Below, one piece after another: positions 15,309 through 24,400 of a stretch of 47,492 nt of DNA. The DNA is from an uncultured Eubacteriales bacterium. Lineage in GTDB: Bacteria > Bacillota > Clostridia > Oscillospirales > Oscillospiraceae. Position 1 is the stretch's first letter, and the number at the start of each line of letters is the position of its first letter. Location of the stretch: assembly GCA_959602365.1 (NCBI GenBank), contig CAUGSS010000021.1:1-47492 (forward strand). The letters run 5' to 3'. The position numbers and the translations under genes are program-made. The notes under the pieces are model-generated. The model was given only the letters and a program-made list of their open reading frames with translations. It did no database searches and was not told the DNA's origin.

Positions 15309-17434
15309 AGCGCCGCCTCCTTTCTGGTCACAGCGCAGCGCACGCTGCGGTAGCCGGGAAAGCCGGAATACGGGTCGTTGTGCCCCGGCGGGACAATGGA
15401 GTTGACATCGGCCTCCCGATATCCGTGGTAGAGGAATACCGTTCCCGGCTTGACCGTCCGGGTGGGGTTGGCGGCCACGGTGATGGTTCCGGCACTGGTG
15501 GTCAATTCGATGGCGTCCCCCTGGGAAATGCCCAGCGCCTGGGCGTCGCCGTCGTTCAGATCGGCGGTGGGCTGGGGGCGCAGGGAGCGCAGCCAGGGCA
15601 CATCATGGAGCCGGGAGTGAAGGGCATTGGGCAGCCTGGCCCCGGCCACCAGCCGGAAGGGATAGCGCGCTGGATCCACCGCATCAACGCTGTCCCGCCA
15701 GGTGGGAAGGGGGTCCAGCCCCGGAATCTGTTCGATTACGGTGGACCACAGTTCAAATTTGCCGGTGGGCGTTCCAAAGCCGTGTTCCCCTACGGGAATG
15801 GTCTTCACGCCCTCCAGTTTCTGGGGGAATTGAGAGTGGGCCTTCAGTGCGTCCACGTCGATGGGGGTGTCCCGCAGCATGTAGCGCACGCAGGCTTCGC
15901 TGCCGGAGCACAACAGCTCGTCATCCAGCTCCAGCCGGCGGGCCAGCTCCACGATGATCTCATCGTCAGGCCGGGACTGCCCGAGAGGGGCGATCACCGG
16001 TTCGGTCCACTGGCCAAAGCCGCCGCCGAATACTTTGAACTCGCTGCGCTCGAAGGAGGAGCAGCAGGGCAGTACGATGTCCGCCAGCTTGGCTGAGTCG
16101 GTGAGAAACAGGTCGATGTCCACAAAGAAATCCAGCTGCTTCAGGGCCTGTTCCAGTTCCCGGTCCCCGTTGAACATGCGGTAGTTCAGGCCGTGGGCCC
16201 AGAGGCCCTTGACCGGGTAAGGGGTGCCCTCCCGAATCTGGCGGGCCAGGTCGTTGCCCTGCATCTCCCCGACTACTCTGTCCCAGAGGGGGAAGCGCTT
16301 GGCCCCCACCGGCCGGGGAGCGTGTTCCGGATATTTTTCAAAAGGGAACTCGTGGTCCAGCGTGGTAAATCCCGCCATGGAGTGGGCATAGGTCAGCGGG
16401 GTGGGGATCATGCCGCCGGGGCGGTCAAAGGTGCCCATCAGGGCGGACAGGGCCATGATGGCCCGGTGGGTCTGCATGCCGTTGGTGTGATGCACCATGG
16501 CGGCCCCGGACTGGTTGATGGCCAGGGGCATGTGCTGGTGGATCATTTGGGCCGCCAGCCGCAGCTGGGACGCAGGTACGTCGGTGAGGGTCTCCACCCG
16601 CTCCGGGGTGAAGTCCATCACATAGTTTTTATAGGCCTCGTAGCCGTAGACGTGTTTGTCTATGTAGTCCTGATCCACCCATCCGTTGATGATCAGTTCC
16701 CGGGCCAGCCCCAGGGCCAGGGCGCAGTCGGTGCCCGGCTTGATGCGCAGGTGCAGGTCGCACTGTTTTTCCACCGCGGGGGTAATTCTGGGGTCTACAA
16801 TGATGACCTTCATTCCGCGGGCTCTGGCCCGTTCCACAGCGCCAGCCATCAGATACTGGGCATAATAGGCGTTATAGCACCAGCCCAGGAAGATCCCGGC
16901 CCGGCGCAGGTCTGGAGTGGCGCAGTCCACCCCGGCGGCCAGACGCCAGGACATGATGGTGGAGGTGAAGCAGGAGGAGGATTCCGTGCCGTAGTTCACC
17001 GAACCAAAGGAGTAGCACAGCCGCTGGAGGAAAGGACGGTACCATTTGTTATAGCCGGAGTAGAAAGCGACGCTGCTGGCCCCGTACTCCGCCCGGAGCG
17101 CCTTGAGCCGGGGGACGATTTCCTCAAAAGCCTCGTCCCAGGAGATGGGTTCAAACTTTCCCTCGCCCCGCGCGCCCACCCGGCGCAGGGGCGTGAGGAC
17201 CCGGTCCTTCCGGTACACATACTGCCGTCCGGCCAATCCTTTGGTGCACAGCAGGCCGTGGCCGGCGGGGTGGCCCTCGGTGCCCTCAATTTTCAGTATT
17301 TTCCCGTCTTTGACATAGCAGGTCACCCCGCAGTGGGGCCCCGGGGCGCAGATGTCGCAGAAGCTGTTGCGGGTGGTGATGCCGGTGTCAGGGCCGGGAA
17401 TTTTGTGAAAGATTTTTTCCTCTGTAGAAGCCAT
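15305..17434 (-). CDS. Molybdopterin-dependent oxidoreductase, catalytic subunit
   Basis: 709 aa of the DMSO-reductase superfamily (COG0243). The N-terminal [4Fe-4S] site reads CDICAPGPHCGVTC, with a later Cys in GLLCTKGLAGRQ. The putative Mo-ligand region is TESSSCFTSTIMSW (Cys, about residue 155). The C-terminal molybdopterin dinucleotide-binding region includes LNDGDAQALGISQGDAIEL and VFLYHGYREADVNSI. No twin-arginine signal is present, so it works in the cytoplasm, unlike respiratory relatives. The substrate is not recognisable; formate dehydrogenase is unlikely, as the hallmark Sec/Cys-His pair is not evident. A MobA-MobB fusion divergently encoded next door would supply the dinucleotide cofactor. 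Confidence 0.88.
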   Translation of the reverse strand: MASTEEKIFHKIPGPDTGITTRNSFCDICAPGPHCGVTCYVKDGKILKIEGTEGHPAGHGLLCTKGLAGRQYVYRKDRVLTPLRRVGARGEGKFEPISWDEAFEEIVPRLKALRAEYGASSVAFYSGYNKWYRPFLQRLCYSFGSVNYGTESSSCFTSTIMSWRLAAGVDCATPDLRRAGIFLGWCYNAYYAQYLMAGAVERARARGMKVIIVDPRITPAVEKQCDLHLRIKPGTDCALALGLARELIINGWVDQDYIDKHVYGYEAYKNYVMDFTPERVETLTDVPASQLRLAAQMIHQHMPLAINQSGAAMVHHTNGMQTHRAIMALSALMGTFDRPGGMIPTPLTYAHSMAGFTTLDHEFPFEKYPEHAPRPVGAKRFPLWDRVVGEMQGNDLARQIREGTPYPVKGLWAHGLNYRMFNGDRELEQALKQLDFFVDIDLFLTDSAKLADIVLPCCSSFERSEFKVFGGGFGQWTEPVIAPLGQSRPDDEIIVELARRLELDDELLCSGSEACVRYMLRDTPIDVDALKAHSQFPQKLEGVKTIPVGEHGFGTPTGKFELWSTVIEQIPGLDPLPTWRDSVDAVDPARYPFRLVAGARLPNALHSRLHDVPWLRSLRPQPTADLNDGDAQALGISQGDAIELTTSAGTITVAANPTRTVKPGTVFLYHGYREADVNSIVPPGHNDPYSGFPGYRSVRCAVTRKEAAL

Positions 17435-17485
17435 GGAGAATTGCGCTCCTTTCCATGATAGGGAGATGGAGGGCGGCTGCAGCCC

Positions 17486-18475
17486 TCATTCGGTGACCTG
17501 ATGATCCAGGGGGGCGCCGCTTGCAAAGCTTTGGGCGTTGTCCAGCGTGGTCCGGGCGATGCTCTCCAGAGCCTCCTGGGTCAGGAAGCCCTGGTGAGAG
17601 GTGAGCACCACATTGGGAAAGGAGAGCAGCCGCTGGACGGTGGAGGTCTGGAGAATGGAGCCGGACAAGTCCTCAAAGACGTAGTCGGTCTCCTCTTCAT
17701 ATACATCCAGACCTACGGCGAAAAATTTGTGATCCCGGATGCCGGAGATCAGGTCCTCGGTGCAGATCAGTCCGCCCCGGGAGGTGTTGACCAGGATGAC
17801 GCCGTCTTTCATCAGGGCGATGGAACGTTGGTTGATCAAGTGCCGGGTATGGCGGGTCAGCGGGCAGTGGAGGCTGATCAGGTCGCTGCGCCGGAGCAGC
17901 TCCTCCAGCGGGACATAGGTGATCCAGTCCAGTCCGTCTTTGGGGTGAGGGTCATAGGCCAGCACCTCCATGCCGAAGCCCCGGCAGATACGGGCCATAG
18001 CCAGGCCGATCTGGCCGGTGCCCACGATACCGGCGGTCTTGCCATGGAGGTTGACCCCGGTCAAACCGTTGAGGGCGAAGTTGTTTTCACGGCATTTGAT
18101 ATAGGCCTTATGGGTGTGGCGATTGGCGGTCAGGGCCAGGGCCATGGCGTGTTCCGCCACCGCCTCCGGAGAGTAGCCCGGCACCCGCAGCACCGGGATA
18201 TTGTGGCGCTGGGCGGCCTTCAGATCCACATGGTTGTAGCCCGCACAGCGCAGCAGAATCAGTTTGACGCCGCAATCGGCCAGGATGTCGATCACAGCTG
18301 CGCCCAGGTCGGCGTTGACAAAGGCGCACACCGCTTCGTAGCCGCGGGCCAGCGGAGCGGTTTCCGGCAGCAGATTGGCCTCAATATACTTGAGTTCCAG
18401 GCCGGGATAGGCGGGGAGCATTGCGTCAAAGGAGGCGGTGTCGTAGGGCTTTGCGCCGTAGAAGAGGATTTTCAT
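17486..18475 (-). CDS. ldhA: D-lactate dehydrogenase-type 2-hydroxyacid dehydrogenase
   Basis: 329 aa. NAD-dependent reduction of pyruvate or another 2-oxoacid. The Rossmann motif is GIVGTGQIGLAMARI (about residues 149-163). The catalytic residues are Arg in NTSRGGLI, Glu in DVYEEETD and His in TSHQGFLT, and LLRCAGYNHVDLKAA is characteristic of the D-LDH branch. I chose the ATG at 18475 after AGGAAGG. It lies 51 nt upstream of the molybdoenzyme on the same strand, so a shared operon is likely, which hints that the molybdoenzyme acts near 2-hydroxyacid metabolism. The gene name is a family-level guess. Confidence 0.85.
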   Translation of the reverse strand: MKILFYGAKPYDTASFDAMLPAYPGLELKYIEANLLPETAPLARGYEAVCAFVNADLGAAVIDILADCGVKLILLRCAGYNHVDLKAAQRHNIPVLRVPGYSPEAVAEHAMALALTANRHTHKAYIKCRENNFALNGLTGVNLHGKTAGIVGTGQIGLAMARICRGFGMEVLAYDPHPKDGLDWITYVPLEELLRRSDLISLHCPLTRHTRHLINQRSIALMKDGVILVNTSRGGLICTEDLISGIRDHKFFAVGLDVYEEETDYVFEDLSGSILQTSTVQRLLSFPNVVLTSHQGFLTQEALESIARTTLDNAQSFASGAPLDHQVTE

Positions 18476-18595
18476 GATCTGGACTTCCTTCCTGTCATTG
18501 ATCTGTATCATGTTATCTTTTGCCAACTGCCTTCGCTTTTATACCTGCCGGGCAAAGCGGGACGGGAGCAGCGCGCTTTTTTGCGGGAAAGACGG

Positions 18596-18625
18596 TTGAT
18601 TTTAGAGACCGTATCTAGGTACAAT
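18596..18625 (+). promoter_or_regulatory. Promoter of the mobA-mobB fusion
   Basis: TTGATT, 18 bp, TACAAT. Confidence 0.6.
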
Positions 18626-18660
18626 AGGGAAAGATACGGGCGCAGGAGGGAATGGACGCT

Positions 18661-19710
18661 ATGAGACAGACGCGAAGCTTTGCACTGGTGCTGGCAGGGG
18701 GGCGCTCCAGCCGTATGGGCCGGGATAAGGCCCTGCTGGACTGGGGAGGCGAGACCCTGCTGGAGCGGGCAGTGGGATTCTGGCAGCGCTCCGGCCGGGT
18801 GGACGGGGTGCTGGTGGCCGAGGGAATGCCGGGCCGGTTTTCCCCGTTGCCGCCGGGGGCGCGGGCGGTGCCCGATCGTGTGCCGGGGCGGGGGCCTATG
18901 GAGGGGCTGGTGTCCGCCTTCCTGGTCTCCGGGGCAGAACTGCTCTATGTCAGTGCTGTGGATATGCCCAACCTGACGGAGCAGGCCATCCTCCCCCCGC
19001 CGGAACACGACGCCGCCGTCTATCGCCGGTTGGGTCGCAGCGAGCCACTGTTTGGGGTTTACCGCCGCAGCGTGCTCTCCGCTGCGGAGGCGCTGCTGGA
19101 GCAGGGGAGGGGCCGGATGACCGATCTGCTGGAGGCGGTGGAAACCGACTACTATTATACACCTCCGTGTCTGGAAACGGTACTGCAAAATTTGAATACT
19201 CCCGCTGATATGCTGGCCGCCCGGGCGGGTACGCCGCCCATGGTGGCGGTGACCGGCTGGGCCAATTCGGGCAAGACCACCTTCCTGCAGGGGCTGATTC
19301 CCGCCCTGACCCGGCGTGGGGTTCGGGTGGCCGCGGTCAAGCACGATGCCCATGGCTTTGAGATGGACCGGGAGGGGAAGGACACCTGGCGTCTCTCCCG
19401 GGCCGGGGCGGAGAGCGTGGCCATTCTGGGGCCGGAGCAGTGGGCGGTTCTGGGCGGAGGGGAGCGCAGCCTGGCCGCGCTCCGAGGCGCCCTGCCGCCG
19501 GTGGACCTGATTTTGGGAGAGGGGTTCAAACACAGTGCCCTGCCCAAACTGGAGCTGTATCGCCGGGGGATTGGACAGGGGCGGATCTGTCGGGACGACA
19601 GCCTGTTGGCATTGATATCTGATGAGGCGCTGGAGGCTTCGGTGCCCCGGTTTGGGCTGGAGGATTATGAGGGCTGCGCCGACCTGCTGTGTGAGACCTT
19701 TTCCCTTTGA
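18661..19710 (+). CDS. mobA-mobB: Fused molybdenum cofactor guanylyltransferase MobA and MobB
   Basis: 349 aa. Residues 1-185 are MobA, which transfers GMP to molybdopterin: nucleotide-binding LVLAGGRSSRMGRDKALLDW, then AVPDRVPGRGPMEGL and VSAVDMPNL. Residues 190-349 are MobB, a P-loop partner: Walker A VTGWANSGKTTFLQGLIPAL, then AAVKHDAHGFEMDREGKDTW and DLILGEGFKHS. The fusion is known in other anaerobes. An ATG at 18652 is also possible, but AGGAGG stands at a better distance (10 nt) from 18661. It is divergent from the molybdoenzyme operon and probably serves it. Confidence 0.93.
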   Translation: MRQTRSFALVLAGGRSSRMGRDKALLDWGGETLLERAVGFWQRSGRVDGVLVAEGMPGRFSPLPPGARAVPDRVPGRGPMEGLVSAFLVSGAELLYVSAVDMPNLTEQAILPPPEHDAAVYRRLGRSEPLFGVYRRSVLSAAEALLEQGRGRMTDLLEAVETDYYYTPPCLETVLQNLNTPADMLAARAGTPPMVAVTGWANSGKTTFLQGLIPALTRRGVRVAAVKHDAHGFEMDREGKDTWRLSRAGAESVAILGPEQWAVLGGGERSLAALRGALPPVDLILGEGFKHSALPKLELYRRGIGQGRICRDDSLLALISDEALEASVPRFGLEDYEGCADLLCETFSL

Positions 19711-19735
19711 GCTGGCACTGCGGCGGGAAATACGG

Positions 19736-19764
19736 TTGACGGGGCGGAATGTCCCTGTTAAAAT
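19736..19764 (+). promoter_or_regulatory. Promoter of the asparaginase operon
   Basis: TTGACG, 17 bp, TAAAAT, about 43 nt before the asparaginase start. Confidence 0.7.
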
Positions 19765-19806
19765 GCCAGATTGGAAACCATTCAGGGCAGAGAGAAGTGA
19801 GACAGC

Positions 19807-20832
19807 ATGGGAGATAAAAAAAGGATTTGCATCATCTATACCGGCGGCACCATCGGCATGGTACCCAGCGAGCAGGGCTATGTGCCCCAGAGCGGCGTAT
19901 TTGAGCCCCTGCTGCGCAGCATCAACGACATCCACCGGCCGGAATTTCCGGACTGGGAACTGGTGGAATTTTCCCCCCTGCTGGACTCGTCCAATATCGC
20001 CGTCCAGGACTGGAATAAAATTGGCCGGGTCATCGCCCGGCGCTATGGGGACTTCGACGGCTTTGTCGTGCTCCATGGCACCGATACAATGGCCTACAGT
20101 GCCTCCGCCCTGTCCTTTATGCTGGAGGGGCTGGGCAAGCCCGTGATCTTTACCGGATCCCAAATTCCGCTGTGCATGATGCGCAGCGACGGGCTGGACA
20201 ATATCGTCAATGCCATTCTGATTGCCGCTTCGGGCCGGGTGCATGAGGTCTGCCTCTACTTCGGGGGCAAGCTGCTCCGGGGCAACCGGAGCACCAAGAC
20301 CTCCGCCGATCTGCTGGAGGCCTTTGCCTCCCCCAATGCGCCCCATCTGGCGGAGACTGGCATTGACATCCAGTATAACGACGCGCTGCTGCTGCCGCCC
20401 CAGAGGGGCGGACTGCATCTTCAGGAGTTTGTGGATGTGCCCATCGGGGTGCTGAAGGTGTTTCCCGGCATCCAGTTTGATCTCTTCGAGTCCATTATGA
20501 CGGAAAAGCTCCGGGGCGTGGTGCTGGAGGCGTTTGGGGCGGGCAACATTCCCAGCGGCGCCGACTCCCAGCTGCTGCCCCTGGTGGAGCGCGCCTATCG
20601 GAACGGAACCATTATCACAGTCTGTTCCCAGTGCCTTCAGGGGTCTGTGAGCCTGGGCACCTATGAGACCAGCCGGGGGCTGGCCCGGGCTGAGGCGGTG
20701 AGCGGAGGGGATATGACCATCGAGGCGGCGGTCACCAAGCTCTACTATCTCTTCAGCTGCGGATACGACAAGGAGACCATCCGGGAGAAGATGGAGCGGA
20801 ATCTCCGGGGAGAGCGGAGTGAATCAAAGTAA
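19807..20832 (+). CDS. ansA: Type I L-asparaginase
   Basis: 341 aa, hydrolysing asparagine to aspartate and ammonia in the cytoplasm (no signal peptide). The first catalytic Thr lies in YTGGTIGM (about residue 14) and the second in LHGTDTMAYSASALSFMLEG (about 92), the two hallmark asparaginase signatures. The length fits AnsA of the type I group. It is followed 17 nt later by a gamma-carbonic anhydrase-like gene in the same operon. Confidence 0.95.
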   Translation: MGDKKRICIIYTGGTIGMVPSEQGYVPQSGVFEPLLRSINDIHRPEFPDWELVEFSPLLDSSNIAVQDWNKIGRVIARRYGDFDGFVVLHGTDTMAYSASALSFMLEGLGKPVIFTGSQIPLCMMRSDGLDNIVNAILIAASGRVHEVCLYFGGKLLRGNRSTKTSADLLEAFASPNAPHLAETGIDIQYNDALLLPPQRGGLHLQEFVDVPIGVLKVFPGIQFDLFESIMTEKLRGVVLEAFGAGNIPSGADSQLLPLVERAYRNGTIITVCSQCLQGSVSLGTYETSRGLARAEAVSGGDMTIEAAVTKLYYLFSCGYDKETIREKMERNLRGERSESK

Positions 20833-20849
20833 ATTTGAGGTGAAGTGAG

Positions 20850-21368
20850 ATGAAATTGAAACAGCCTGTGATTTCTCCCCGGGCCATGCTGGCCCGGGAT
20901 GCGGTGGTGTGCGGCGATGTGACGCTGGAGGCGGAGAGCAGCCTGTGGTTTCACGCGGTGCTCCGGGCGGAGGCGGCATCCATCCGCGTAGGAGCGGGAA
21001 GCAATATTCAGGACAACTGTGTCATCCATGTGGACGAGGGGTTCGACGTGGACATCGGCCCCCAGGTCACGGTGGGACACGGGAGTATTCTCCACGGCTG
21101 CACCGTGGGGCAGGGCTCTTTGATCGGTATGGGGAGCACTGTGCTCAATGGGGCCAGGATTGGCAGCCGCTGCCTGATCGGCGCCGGCAGCCTGGTGACA
21201 CAGAATGCGGTGATTCCGGACGGCAGCCTGGCCTTTGGGCGTCCGGCCCGGGTGGTCAGGCCGCTGACAGAGCAGGAGATTGCCCAAAACCTGGCCAGCG
21301 CGGCAGACTATGTGGAAGAGGCCCGGGCCTATTGTGAGGCGGGAGCTATGATATCTGGAAAAAGTTGA
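20850..21368 (+). CDS. Gamma-carbonic anhydrase-like hexapeptide-repeat protein
   Basis: 172 aa with a left-handed beta-helix of hexapeptide repeats (GAGSNIQDNCVIHVDEGFDV, then GSLIGMGSTVLNGARIGSRC). Zinc ligands of the gamma class are recognisable as His in CVIHVD and in VGHGSILHGC. Relatives (YrdA/PaaY type) are trimers; some are carbonic anhydrases, others thioesterases. Cotranscribed with asparaginase. Confidence 0.9.
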   Translation: MKLKQPVISPRAMLARDAVVCGDVTLEAESSLWFHAVLRAEAASIRVGAGSNIQDNCVIHVDEGFDVDIGPQVTVGHGSILHGCTVGQGSLIGMGSTVLNGARIGSRCLIGAGSLVTQNAVIPDGSLAFGRPARVVRPLTEQEIAQNLASAADYVEEARAYCEAGAMISGKS

Positions 21369-21405
21369 CCTGCACTGTGTTCAGAAACAGCATGCAGGAA
21401 AACAG

Positions 21406-21443
21406 AAAGGGGGCTGTACGACCTGTGGTACAGCCCCCTTTTT
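21406..21443. terminator. Bidirectional terminator
   Basis: AAAGGGGGCTGTAC pairs with GTACAGCCCCCTTT around an 8-nt loop, with T or A runs on both sides, between the convergent carbonic anhydrase-like and cell-wall hydrolase genes. Confidence 0.9.
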
Positions 21444-21460
21444 GGAGTTTTGGGTTCAGA

Positions 21461-24400
21461 TCAATAGGTGATTACCTGGTTCATGATGTTGAGAATCTTG
21501 CTGGCATAGTCGGGATCAGTGGCCCATTTTCCGTTGCCCAGATCTTCCACATTGACGGCACAGCCACGGGACACCAGATGGAAACGGGGATCAATGCAGG
21601 TGTTGTTCAGCGGCTGAGTGGAGCCATAGGCCTTCAGATGCTGAATATGGGCGCGGATGCCCATGCGCACCCGTTCAGCCGTGGTGGCGCCGAATTCCGA
21701 AGTGTTGAAGTTGGCCCCGGCAGCGCCTCCATCCGTGGCGCCCAGACCGCAGAAGTTGAACTGGTTCAGAGATTTGGAGGAGGCGAAATAGCCGGTCTCA
21801 ATGATGGCCTGACTGAAAGCCACCAGCGCGTCTACCCCCTCGGCGGAGGCCTCTTCCAGATAGAGCTGGCAGAACTGTTCCAGCGTCATGCCATAGGTAG
21901 AGCTGTTAAAGGTTTTGCCTTTGCCGCGGAAGAAAGCCGCCATCTGAGACACTGTAGTCGTATTGGAGTTCATGATGGGGTGCTTGACACTGAGCAGTCT
22001 GTCTGCGACACGGTTTTCTTTTTGGCCGTTGTTAATATAGTGCAGATAGTAACTCTGCAAGTTGTCTCCAAACGCATCCCTCAGGTCAGAATAGTTGGTT
22101 CGGTAACAGGATATGTCAAAGCTTGCACTGGCCTTGCGTCCCTCACTCATACCGAATGAGACAAAATGCTGCAACAGTCCGGTCTCATCCCAATTATACG
22201 CTTTTTTGAGATCAGAATAGCGGTTGATATAGTAGTTGTAGTCATAAACGGCAGAGTAGTCCACGCCATTCAGGACAGTGACATATCCTACCATGTCGGT
22301 GCAGCCGGTGGTCTTACGGCCCTCCGCTTTGCCGTTGTTGATATAATGCAGGTAATAACGTTCCAGATCGCCGCCGAAGGCCCGGCGCAGGTCGGCATAC
22401 TGATTGCGGTAAGAAGTAACGTCAAAATTCTGGCTGGCCTGTCGGCCTTCCGCCATCCCGAAGGTGATGAAGTGCTGCAGCAGGCCGTATTCATCACCAT
22501 TATACTTTTTCTTCAGATCAGAATAACGGTTGATGTAATAGGTGTAATCATAGACGGAAGAATAGTCCACACCGTTATACTCGGTTACACCGCCGACAAG
22601 CTCAGTGCAGCCAGTGGTTTGGCGTCCCTCTGCCTTGCCGTTGTTGATATAGTGCAGATAGTAGCTTTTTAGATCACTGCCAAAGGCCCGGCGCAGGTCG
22701 GCATACTGATTGCGGTAAGAAGTAACGTCAAAATTCTGGCTGCCCTGCTGGCCTTCCGCCATCCCGAAGGTGACGAAGTGTTGCAGCAGTCCGGTCTCAT
22801 CCCAATTATACGCTTTTTTGAGATCAGGATAGCGGTTGATGTAGTAGTTGTAGTCGTAGACCGCGGAGTAGTCCACTCCATTCAGGACAGTGACATATCC
22901 CACCATGTCGGTGCAGCCGGTGGTCTTACGGCCTTCCGCTTTACCGTTGTTGATATAATGCAGGTAATAACGCTTCAGATCGCTGCCAAAGGCCCGCCGC
23001 AGGTCGGCATACTGGTTGCGATAGGAAGTGACGTCAAAGTCATCGCTGGCTCTCCGTCCCTCGGCCATGCCATGAAGCACGAAGTGTCGAAGCAGTGCAG
23101 TCTCATCTGAGCCGTAGGTATTGCGCAAGTCGGAATAATGAGAATAGTAATAATCATAGTCATAGACTGCGGCATAGTCCACCCCGTCCAGTACGGTCAG
23201 GTGATCGGGATCGCTCGGTGTCTCCCCGGAACCGCCGGACAAGCTCAGATCCAGATAGCTGGCAATACCGGCGGCGTCCGCCTCGCCCAGCTGCTTCAGC
23301 TTGGCGTCGCTGGACAGGAAGTTTTCAAAGTCGCTGGGACTGGTCATGAAGGCGTGTTCCACGATGATGCCGGCGATACCGGCCTCTTTGCAGCGGCGGA
23401 TGACCCCATAGTAGTCGGCCAGACTGCCGTTGGGATATTGCGTGTTGTCCTCAGAGTTCCGGATGGTCACGCCCCGGTCCTGCAGCCCCAGGTCCACCAG
23501 CTGGTCCAGAATCTCCTGGGCCAGCTCTTTGCCGTCCTCGCTCAGGTCGGGACGGTAATTCTGGTTGGGATAATACACCACGGCGCCCTGCGCGGAAGAG
23601 CTGGTAAAGCTGTTCAGGTGGATGGACACATAGTACTCTGCGCCCACGCTCTGGGCGAAGGCCACCCGCTGGGCGTTGCACTCAGTGGAGGACACCGAAC
23701 TGCCGCCAAAGGGGCAGGTGTTGGACTCGCGGGTCATATAGACCGTGATGCCGGCATACTGTTCCAGCGCCGCCTTGCAGTACTGGGCAATTTTCAGGTT
23801 GTAGTCCTGCTCTTTGTAGGAGACACCGTTGGTGGTGCCGCTGGCTCCCCCGTGGCTGTTGTCGTGGCCCGGGTCCAGCACTACCACCACATTGCCGGAT
23901 CTGGCGCCGGAGGTGATGGAGTTTACCGCATCGTCCAGGGACATGGTGGAGATGCCGCTTTCCGCGGTTTGGGCGTCGGCATCGCCCAGGGCGTCCTCCA
24001 CGGAGTCAGCCAGCACCGCGTCGCCGCCCTCGTCCAGGGTGGCCACGTCAAAGATCACGTCGGCCTGTTCGCTGCCGGAGGCGGTGGAAGTCTCTTCCTC
24101 CACCACCACGGCGTCGGGAGAGGACTCCGCCGCGGCGTCTACGCCAAAGGCGGCATCAATGCCGATGTCGGCGAAGTTCACTGCGGTTTCCACGCCGCCA
24201 TAGGTGTAGCGCAGGGATTCCAGCGCGTATGTACCCGACTGGCCAGCGCCGTAAGAGATGCGGAACAGGGCGGCCCCGGCGGTGAGCTCCGAGGCGTCAT
24301 AGGTGGCGGTCTCTCCGGTGGACTGGTTGCGCACCGTGAGGGTGGCCTGCTCCACCGTGGTGGCCTCATCGCCGATGCCGATCAGGATTTCCTGGGTGGC

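Noticed and set aside
18508..20418. 636-aa minus-strand frame opposite mobAB and asparaginase
   Set aside because: A shadow frame of GC-rich coding DNA; the opposite strand encodes recognised enzymes.
21985..23200. CRISPR-like array
   Set aside because: The regular repeats are 306 bp long, in frame, and encode protein repeats; there are no short repeats with unique spacers.
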